A stretch of DNA of 5,288 nt. Source: Acidobacteriota bacterium (GTDB lineage Bacteria > Acidobacteriota > UBA890 > WLXD01). The stretch lies in the NCBI GenBank assembly GCA_022571615.1, contig JACZXM010000256.1:1-5288 (forward strand), written 5' to 3'. Both the position numbers and the translations under genes were made by a program. Shown here one piece after another: positions 1 through 5,288 of the stretch (position 1 is the first letter of the stretch; each line of letters begins with the position of its first letter). Below the pieces are notes generated by a model. It was not told the origin of the DNA, did no database searches, and saw nothing but the letters and a program-made list of their open reading frames with translations.

Positions 1-276
1 TGGAATTATTCTCGCCGGTTGGATGCAAAATGTTCGGACTTCAATAATTGATCCGATTCCAATCGAAATAGATATTACTGGACGAGCTTTGAAGTGGGTC
101 AGCCAGAAGATAAAGGTATTATGTTAAAGGATATTATTGAAAATGACTGTGAGGTAGTGAATTCTGATGGATGGCATAGATGGTGGCATGAAAAAAGCGA
201 GTTCCAGCTAAAAAAGAAATACTCATCTATCTGCAATGATGGCTCAACAAGCAAGGCGATCACAATGACAGCCAGG
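1..276 (+). pseudogene. Cytosine-C5 DNA methyltransferase fragment (motif VIII to target-recognition region), interrupted and truncated
   Basis: The reading frame that starts at base 1 gives NRNRYYWTSF at 61-90, then QPEDKGIMLKDII at 100-138, and SKAITMTAR at 250-276. This order fits C5 cytosine methyltransferases of the phage and plasmid type: motif VIII (QxRxR, usually followed by YWTN), then a P-x-DKGI-x-LKDI segment, then the target-recognition region. Such enzymes methylate cytosine in DNA for restriction-modification or phage self-protection. The Q of motif VIII is replaced by Ser. An in-frame TGA at 49-51 separates 16 upstream codons from the rest. The catalytic PC motif and the AdoMet motifs would lie left of the window, and motifs IX-X are absent because the sequence changes near 276-285. 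The piece is about 38% GC, unlike everything to its right. It is either the end of a different genome joined in assembly or a decayed insertion. The family call is by motif only. Confidence 0.6.
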
Positions 277-356
277 GCGATATACGTGCCGCCGAGCCCG
301 CCCCCGGTCGCGCCAGTGCGCACGGCGACCTCCGCCAGCGCCGTGACGCCACCTGC
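264..356. other. Composition junction and unassigned stretch between the methyltransferase fragment and the propeller gene
   Basis: GC content rises from about 38% (1-240) to 80% (301-360) over a few tens of bases. The methyltransferase frame stops making family sense after the ITMTAR codons that end at 276. The propeller frame is open from 240, but 285-356 in that frame reads as an Arg/Ala-rich sequence without propeller motifs (it includes PAPGRASAHGDLRQRRDATC). No terminal inverted repeat, target-site duplication, tRNA end or integrase is visible at the join. The simplest reading is an assembly chimera or low-quality join. A real recombination scar is the alternative. Confidence 0.55.
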
Positions 357-1556
357 GGTGGCGACCTCGACCTGGACGGCTTCGTGGACCTGTACGTCAG
401 TAACTACCTGGTCTACGAACTCGACACCGCGCGGGTCTGCGGCCGACCCGCCGAGGGCATCCGAATGTACTGCCCGCCGCAGATGTTTGATGGCGTGGTC
501 GATATCCTGTACCGCAACGACGGCGGTACCCGACTCCGGCAGATCACCCGCACGGCAGGCGTGGCCAACGCGGCCGAGGGCAAGGGGCTGGCGGTGACGA
601 TTGTCGACATCGACGCTGACGGACTGCCCGATATCTACGTGGCAAATGATGCTACGCGCAACTTCGTATACGTGAACCGGGGCCAGTTGCGGTTCGAGGA
701 CCAGGGGATGTTCTCCGGCGCCGGGCTCAGCCAAACCGGTCAGCCGCAATCCAGCATGGGAATCGATATCGGAGATCTCGACGGCAACGGCCAGGTAGAG
801 ATCGGGGTGACGAATTTCTATCTGGAACCGGTGAACCTGTTCAAGCAGGTTGTGGCCGGGCTGTACATGGACGAGACCTACAGCATGGGAATGGGAGAGG
901 CGACGATCCAGACGCTCGGTTTCGGCCTCGTGTTCGTCGATCTGGACTCCGATACCGATCTCGATGTGGTGGTCGCCAACGGCCATATCCTCGATACCCA
1001 CGCGGCCTACGCTCAGCCCAACCACGTGTTTCTCAACCGCGCGGCACAAGCGCGGGCCGGGGAATCGGTCGGGGTGCAGATCTTTCGAGAGATCACCGAC
1101 GCCACGGGGCCGGCCCTGAGCACACCCCAGGTGTCGCGCGGTCTGGCCTATGGCGACATGAACGGCGATGGTCGGCCCGACCTGCTAGTGACCAATTCGG
1201 ACACCCCGGCTCAGTTGTTGCGAAACGTGACGGTGTCCGCCAACCGGCGGCTGGTGTTGCGGCTCCGCGGTCGTACCGCCAATCGGGACGCACTGGGGGC
1301 CGTGGTCACCATCATCAGCACCGGCCCCGAAGGCACACCTGTTCGGCAGCGCTACGAGGTCAAGAGCGCTTCGTCGTATCTTTCACAGAACGCAACCGAC
1401 CTGTACATCGGGCTCGGGCCATCGGCCGAGGCCGATCTGGAGATTCGCTGGCCCGGCGGCCAGATCGAAATAATCCACGGAGTCGTCCCGGGGCGCCAAG
1501 TGCTCGTGCGTCAGGGAGATGGCATCGTGGCATCGCGTCGCCTGGAGACACGATGA
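357..1556 (+). CDS. CRTAC1-like FG-GAP/VCBS beta-propeller protein with ASPIC/UnbV domain, 5'-truncated
   Basis: The protein is a probable exported, Ca-binding beta-propeller of the CRTAC1/ASPIC-UnbV type; its molecular role in bacteria is unknown. Five FG-GAP blade motifs with DxDxDG-like loops are visible: GDLDLDGFVDLYVSN (360-404), VDIDADGLPDIYVAN (603-647), GDLDGNGQVEIGVTN (771-815), VDLDSDTDLDVVVAN (936-980) and GDMNGDGRPDLLVTN (1152-1196). The fourth has Thr for the loop Gly and the third has Asn for an Asp. YCPPQMFDG followed by LYRNDGG (about 471-530) matches the family's usual yCgP...LYRNdG segment. The ASPIC/UnbV domain (about 1239-1511) includes RDALGAVVTI, SASSYLSQ and the conserved IRWPGGQIE. 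Two Cys ten residues apart near 438-473 could form a disulfide if exported. The first blade starts abruptly and no signal peptide is present, so the N-terminal part is lost. GTG at 384 is a nominal start inside a blade and is unlikely to be real. The stop overlaps the next gene by ATGA. Confidence 0.88.
   Translation, partial: GGDLDLDGFVDLYVSNYLVYELDTARVCGRPAEGIRMYCPPQMFDGVVDILYRNDGGTRLRQITRTAGVANAAEGKGLAVTIVDIDADGLPDIYVANDATRNFVYVNRGQLRFEDQGMFSGAGLSQTGQPQSSMGIDIGDLDGNGQVEIGVTNFYLEPVNLFKQVVAGLYMDETYSMGMGEATIQTLGFGLVFVDLDSDTDLDVVVANGHILDTHAAYAQPNHVFLNRAAQARAGESVGVQIFREITDATGPALSTPQVSRGLAYGDMNGDGRPDLLVTNSDTPAQLLRNVTVSANRRLVLRLRGRTANRDALGAVVTIISTGPEGTPVRQRYEVKSASSYLSQNATDLYIGLGPSAEADLEIRWPGGQIEIIHGVVPGRQVLVRQGDGIVASRRLETR
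1544..1547 (+). promoter_or_regulatory. Shine-Dalgarno for the TPR gene, inside the upstream coding region
   Basis: GGAG lies 5 nt before the ATG at 1553 and 8 nt before a second ATG at 1556. It is embedded in the last codons of the propeller gene. Together with the ATGA stop/start overlap, this supports translational coupling. It fits either ATG, and the two starts differ by one Met. Confidence 0.6.
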
Positions 1557-3169
1557 TGATACGCCCGAGACGACGGGCTGCTGGGGCGGCGATGGCGATG
1601 GCGCTGGGTGCCGCCGCGGCGTTATGGCCGGCAGAGAGCGCCCACGCCCGGCAAGAGACGCTCACGCCCGAGCAACAGCAGGCCCGCACCAAGTTCATCG
1701 AGGCCTTGCGGCTGACCGAGTCGGACAAGTTCGAACAGGCACGAGCCGTGGCGCTCGAGGGAGCGCGCCTGGACCCGGTGAACGCCGATGGGCTCAACCT
1801 GCTGGGTCAGATCCACGAGCAACTCGGCCAACCGGAGCAGGCTGTCGAAGTCTACTCGCGAGCCGTCCGTGCCGACCCCGAATGGGCCCTTCCCTTGCAG
1901 AACCTGGGTGTGCTGTACTTGCGCCAGGAACAGTTCGCGGCGGCGCTGGCGCCACTGGAGCGAGCTTCAGAGCTGGCCCCTGACGACCCGCGGTTGTATG
2001 CGTATCTGGGGGTCGCGCTGCGCGCTGCCGACCGCCCCGCCGAGGCCGCGAGAGCCTTCGAGAGCGCCTGGGAGCTCGATCCCGATGACGGCAACCTGGC
2101 GATCGATGTGGCGCTGTCGCGTGCCGCTGCGGGAGATCCGATCGGCGCCATCGAGGCGGCCAAGGCGGCAACCGAGCTCGCTCCCGACAACCTCATCGCG
2201 CACACAGTGTTGGCCCGGCTGCTGGCCTCATCGCGTGACCCAGATCACCTGCTGCGCGCGCCTGCCGCCTACCGCAAGGCAATCGCGCTGGCTCCCGACA
2301 ACGCCGCCCTGTGGTCGGCGCTGGCCTCGACCTACGACACGATCGCCTTGTACGAGCATGCCGAGAAGGCCCAGCGGCGGGCGATCGACCTGGGGTTGGA
2401 CACTGCCCAAGCCTGGTACCGCCTCGGACAGATGGTCGGCCGACAGAACCGGCACGCGGACGCGGTGGAGCTCTTTTCCCAGGCCCTCGAGCGCGACCCC
2501 GAGATCGGCTGGGCGTACTACTCTCGCGGCGAGGCCAACTACAACCTGAACCGTCCCGACGAAGCGCTGGGCGACCTGCTGCAGGCGGTCGCTCGCCTGC
2601 CGGGAACCGCGGAGCCGTTGCTCGCTCTGGTCAATGTCTACATGGTCAAGGGCGACTTCGCATCGGCGGATCGCCACATCGAAACGGCGCGCGCCACGGG
2701 CCAGGATCGACCCCGTGTCGACCTCGCAAGCGCACGGCTGAGACTACGCCAGGGCCGCAACGAGGAGGCGCTCGAAGCGCTCGAGCGGGTCAGAGCAGCG
2801 GCCCCGGACCTCATCGAAGCCCAGTACCTGATGGGTCAGGTTCTGATCAAGCTCGGCCGCATCGAGGAGGGTCGCGCCCTGCTGGCCGATTACCAGCAAA
2901 AGCTCAACGAGCAGAAACATCAGCAGGTCGACGCGCTGCGGATCGACGTGGTGGGACGCGGGCGCACCTATCTGTTGCGTGCCCGCGTGTTTCTGTACGA
3001 GGGTCGTCTCGAGCTCGCGCTCGAGCAGCTGCAGGCGGCAAGCGAGTTTGCACCGGACAACCCCGAAGTGTGGGAGTTGCTGATCCAGCTGCACGAGCAG
3101 CGTGGCGATGCCGAGGCCCTCGAAACGGCTCGCGAGCGATTAGCCCGCATTTCTCAACGGGGTGCGTAG
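1553..3169 (+). CDS. Exported tetratricopeptide-repeat (TPR) protein, 538 aa
   Basis: This is a scaffold-type protein made almost wholly of TPRs, which bind partner proteins; no catalytic domain is visible. Residues 1-32 form a Sec-type signal peptide: an Arg-rich n-region (MMIRPRRR), an Ala/Leu/Met core, and a likely cleavage after AHA at residue 32. It lacks a good Tat motif and there is no lipobox Cys, so a periplasmic or secreted location is inferred. About 14 TPR units follow from residue 44 to 535, for example LNLLGQIHEQLGQPEQAVEV (81-100) and AWYRLGQMVGRQNRHADAVE (287-306). Units near 215-248, 388-418 and 440-470 are irregular, the last with a charged Gln/Lys-rich stretch (about 448-459) before RGRTYLLRARV. 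The start is chosen from the signal peptide, the GGAG 5 nt upstream and the ATGA overlap. ASPIC/UnbV genes are often next to TPR genes, so a joint function with the propeller is likely. The stop lies 8 bp from the stop of the convergent sulfatase-like gene. Confidence 0.9.
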   Translation: MMIRPRRRAAGAAMAMALGAAAALWPAESAHARQETLTPEQQQARTKFIEALRLTESDKFEQARAVALEGARLDPVNADGLNLLGQIHEQLGQPEQAVEVYSRAVRADPEWALPLQNLGVLYLRQEQFAAALAPLERASELAPDDPRLYAYLGVALRAADRPAEAARAFESAWELDPDDGNLAIDVALSRAAAGDPIGAIEAAKAATELAPDNLIAHTVLARLLASSRDPDHLLRAPAAYRKAIALAPDNAALWSALASTYDTIALYEHAEKAQRRAIDLGLDTAQAWYRLGQMVGRQNRHADAVELFSQALERDPEIGWAYYSRGEANYNLNRPDEALGDLLQAVARLPGTAEPLLALVNVYMVKGDFASADRHIETARATGQDRPRVDLASARLRLRQGRNEEALEALERVRAAAPDLIEAQYLMGQVLIKLGRIEEGRALLADYQQKLNEQKHQQVDALRIDVVGRGRTYLLRARVFLYEGRLELALEQLQAASEFAPDNPEVWELLIQLHEQRGDAEALETARERLARISQRGA

Positions 3170-3177
3170 CGAGGGGG

Positions 3178-5288
3178 CTACTGGATCCCCTTATCGCGCT
3201 TGATTCGCGCCACCATGACGCGGAGCTGGGCGATCCCGAACTCCCTGTGCAGCCGCGGCGGCAGGCTCTCGAACAGCGCCTCGAGCGCATCGACTGCCTC
3301 GGCGAACCGGTTCAACCGTACCAGGGCGATTCCCAGGTTGCGGCGGGCGAAGTACTGCTCCGGGTCGAGCGCCACAGCGGTCCCCCAACGTTCGACCGCC
3401 TCCTCGAGTGCAGAGCTCTTTTCCGCCACCACACCCAACAGGTTATGCGTGTCGGCCAGGGTCGGGTCGTACTGTATGGCGCGCTCGAGCGCCGCGCGTG
3501 CCTCTTCCAGGCGACCCGTCTGCAGCAGGATCACTCCCTGGTTGGCGTGCAGCGGGGCGTAGGTCGGATCGAGCTCGATTCCCCGAGCCAACGTCGCCTC
3601 GGCCTCTGCCGCCCGCCCGCTCATGCCGTAGACCGTCGCCAGCAAGGTGAGGTTCTCGACATCGTCGGGCTGCTCGCGCAACGCCGCCTCGAGCGCCTCG
3701 GCCGCCTCCTCGAGTCGACCCGTCTCGCGTAGGTAGAAAGCCAGCTTGCCGAGAAGATAGGGGCTATCGTGGCCGGCATCGGCGACCGTCTGCAAACGCG
3801 CGATCGCCGCCTCTGTGTCCCCGCCCATGTGCTCGAGCGTCGCCAGTAGGGTATGGGCGTTGATGAAATCGGGCCGCCGCTCGACCACGCCGCCGAGGAT
3901 GGCCACGGCATCCTCGACCTTGCCGGCCTCGATCGCCAGCACCGCGTCCTGCACCGCGGTATCGAGCTCGATCAGAGTCTTGGGATCATCCTCAGGTCCG
4001 AAGCTCGAGGGCGCCAGGGTTGGCCCCGTGCCACCGACATAACCGAGCGACCGAAGACGGCGGCGGGTCTCCGGATCTTCGCTCACCGCAGCGGCGGGCT
4101 CGCCCGGAGTTGCCGCCAAGTGGGCCGCCAGCTCCTGCCGCAACGCATCGACCAATGCCGTCTGCTGTCCGGCAAGGTTGTCGCGCTCGTAAGGGTCAGT
4201 CTCGATATCGTAGAGCTCTACGATCGGCAGGTCGATGAGCTTCCAGCGATCTCGGTAAAGGCCCCGCAAGGGTGCCCAGTTGCGGGCCAGATTGGTATTG
4301 AGCGATTCGAAGTAGCTGGACGGCTCGAGAGGATCCCGCTGTCCGTTCAACAGCGCGGTCAGGGGTTGGCCCTGGATCCCCTCCACCGGCAACCCCAGCG
4401 CATCGAGCACCGTCGGCAAGATGTCGATGTGGCGAACGCGCTTCCCGATTACACGCCCACCATCGATATGGCCGGACCACGCGATCAGTAACGGCACGCG
4501 CAGCGTCGCCGCGTAGGCGAACACCCCGTGGGTGCGCTCGCCGTGTTGCCCCAGCGCCTCGCCGTGATCGGAGGTCACCACCACCAGAGCCCCGCGTCGC
4601 TTCGCGTCCGCCAGCAACGAGGCAAGCGCCGAGTCGACATACGCGATCTCGCCCGCGTAGGGGTTGGCCTCATAGTCCTGATCGAACGGTGCGGGCGGCG
4701 CGTAGGGGGCGTGCGGGTCGTAGAGATGGACCCAGGCGAACCAGGGGCCCCGCTGGCGGCGAATCCACCGCCGAGCTACCGCCACCACCTCGGCCGCCCT
4801 GCGCTCGGCGATGTGAAACGGGTCGCCCGATCCCGCTCGGTAGTAGTCGTCGTACAGGCCGAAGCCCTGCGCCAGGCCAAAGCGCGAATCGAGGGGAAAC
4901 GCGCCTACGAATGCCGCCGTCGCGTAGCCCGCGCGCCCCAGCCGCTCGGCCCAGGTATCGAGTTCGGAGGTGGCGCGGAATCCGGTGTTGTCGTGCACGC
5001 CATGTCGGCTCGGATCGAGCCCGGTAAGGATCGAAGTGTGCGAGGGCAGTGTCATGACCGCGTGGGCGACGGCGTGCTCGAACCGGACCCCGGCGGCCGC
5101 CAGCTCGTCCAGAGCCGGGGTGGCGGCGGGACCGCCATAGCTGCCGAGCCCATCGTAGCGAAGCGTGTCGATGGTGATCAGTAAGACACCGGGGCTCTGC
5201 TGGGGGCTGATGGCTGCCGGCGACGACGACGGGAGGGCAACGGCACCCGGGTCCGACAGGCCGGCGGCCGCAAGGGGGGCCGGTTGAG
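3178..5288 (-). CDS. Sulfatase-like (alkaline phosphatase superfamily) hydrolase fused to a C-terminal TPR array, 5'-partial
   Basis: The frame stays open to the right edge (702 codons in the window) with no ATG, GTG or TTG upstream of 5055, so the true start lies beyond the window. The ATG at 5055 falls inside the catalytic domain and is not the start. Numbering from the codon at 5286, a Pro/Ala/Ser-rich linker leads into VLLITIDTLRYDGLGSYG, whose D40 is the expected metal ligand. VMTLPSHTSILTG follows at about 77-89, with T79 where sulfatases carry the Cys or Ser that becomes formylglycine, and His for the motif Arg. LYDPHAPY (about 188-195), TSDHGEALGQHGERTHG (238-254, metal ligands D240 and H241) and RDRWKLIDL...ELYDIETDPYERDNLA (345-372) complete the domain. 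RLRSLGYVGG (about 410-419) marks its end. About seven TPRs span 435-680. Sulfatases cleave sulfate esters, but the Thr nucleophile resembles phosphodiesterase or phosphotransferase relatives, so the substrate is uncertain. An exported location is inferred, since any signal peptide is off the edge. Confidence 0.9.
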   Translation of the reverse strand, partial: QPAPLAAAGLSDPGAVALPSSSPAAISPQQSPGVLLITIDTLRYDGLGSYGGPAATPALDELAAAGVRFEHAVAHAVMTLPSHTSILTGLDPSRHGVHDNTGFRATSELDTWAERLGRAGYATAAFVGAFPLDSRFGLAQGFGLYDDYYRAGSGDPFHIAERRAAEVVAVARRWIRRQRGPWFAWVHLYDPHAPYAPPAPFDQDYEANPYAGEIAYVDSALASLLADAKRRGALVVVTSDHGEALGQHGERTHGVFAYAATLRVPLLIAWSGHIDGGRVIGKRVRHIDILPTVLDALGLPVEGIQGQPLTALLNGQRDPLEPSSYFESLNTNLARNWAPLRGLYRDRWKLIDLPIVELYDIETDPYERDNLAGQQTALVDALRQELAAHLAATPGEPAAAVSEDPETRRRLRSLGYVGGTGPTLAPSSFGPEDDPKTLIELDTAVQDAVLAIEAGKVEDAVAILGGVVERRPDFINAHTLLATLEHMGGDTEAAIARLQTVADAGHDSPYLLGKLAFYLRETGRLEEAAEALEAALREQPDDVENLTLLATVYGMSGRAAEAEATLARGIELDPTYAPLHANQGVILLQTGRLEEARAALERAIQYDPTLADTHNLLGVVAEKSSALEEAVERWGTAVALDPEQYFARRNLGIALVRLNRFAEAVDALEALFESLPPRLHREFGIAQLRVMVARIKRDKGIQ

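Noticed and set aside
94..597. A 167-codon protein starting at GTG 94
   Set aside because: It is a composite: the first about 61 codons belong to the methyltransferase fragment, whose frame extends left to 52, and the rest reads the propeller gene out of frame as a Thr/Pro/Ser/Arg-rich sequence.
99..1049. 316-codon open frame on the minus strand
   Set aside because: It runs antisense to the propeller gene and across the composition junction. It has no recognisable domain and is explained by the high GC3 of the plus-strand gene.
3166..3181. Possible bidirectional rho-independent terminator between the convergent genes
   Set aside because: The stem is only 5 bp and no T-tract follows on either strand, so it does not meet the usual criteria.
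2311..3732. 473-codon open frame on the plus strand overlapping the TPR gene and the 3' part of the sulfatase-like gene
   Set aside because: It spans the ends of two well-supported genes in a different frame. Its Arg/Gly/Pro-rich translation is typical of out-of-frame reading of GC-rich DNA.
3200..4000. Recurring CTCGAG-containing short repeats in both TPR-coding regions
   Set aside because: They come from repeated Leu-Glu and Glu-Ala codons in TPR helices with strong GC3 bias, not from a DNA repeat family or CRISPR.
5053..5055. ATG at 5055 (minus strand) as the start of the sulfatase-like gene
   Set aside because: The conserved VLLITIDTLRYDG metal-binding segment lies upstream in the same open frame, so the ATG is internal to the catalytic domain.
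3853..5184. Plus-strand open frames of 212 and 218 codons opposite the sulfatase-like gene
   Set aside because: They are antisense to conserved catalytic motifs and TPRs, have no domain content of their own, and are GC-driven.

Overview
The window is mostly high-GC, high-GC3 bacterial DNA with tightly packed genes (about 263-5288). It is joined to a short AT-rich piece (about 1-280) of different origin; by hand count, 1-240 is 90/240 GC (about 38%) and 301-360 is 48/60 (80%). The GC-rich part combines an ASPIC/UnbV FG-GAP protein, an exported TPR protein and a sulfatase-like hydrolase fused to TPRs. This gene set is common in Acidobacteriota and also occurs in Myxococcota and related phyla. 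The taxon is an inference from gene content and composition; there is no rRNA or other marker gene.

Layout: (1) About 1-276 (+) is a fragment of a cytosine-C5 DNA methyltransferase, open at the left window edge, interrupted by a TGA at 49-51 and cut off at the composition junction. (2) About 357-1556 (+) is a CRTAC1-like FG-GAP/VCBS beta-propeller protein with a C-terminal ASPIC/UnbV domain. Its 5' end is missing, and 285-356 does not read as a recognisable propeller. (3) 1553-3169 (+) is an exported protein of about 14 TPRs that overlaps the stop of gene 2 by ATGA, so the two are almost certainly co-transcribed and translationally coupled. (4) 3178-5288 (-) is an alkaline-phosphatase-superfamily 'sulfatase' with a C-terminal TPR array. 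It converges on gene 3 with 8 bp between the stop codons and runs off the right edge without its start.

How they may work together: genes 2 and 3 form a coupled pair, probably an exported Ca-binding propeller and an exported TPR scaffold. Gene 4 is a hydrolase or transferase domain carrying its own TPR scaffold. Its nucleophile position is Thr rather than Cys or Ser, so it should not use formylglycine chemistry and may not be a true sulfatase. A joint role in envelope or extracellular polymer processing is plausible but is only inference from context.

No RNA genes, CRISPR arrays, insertion sequences or convincing terminators were seen. The most important caution is that the 1-280 / 285+ junction breaks two genes at once and looks like either an assembly chimera or an illegitimate recombination point.
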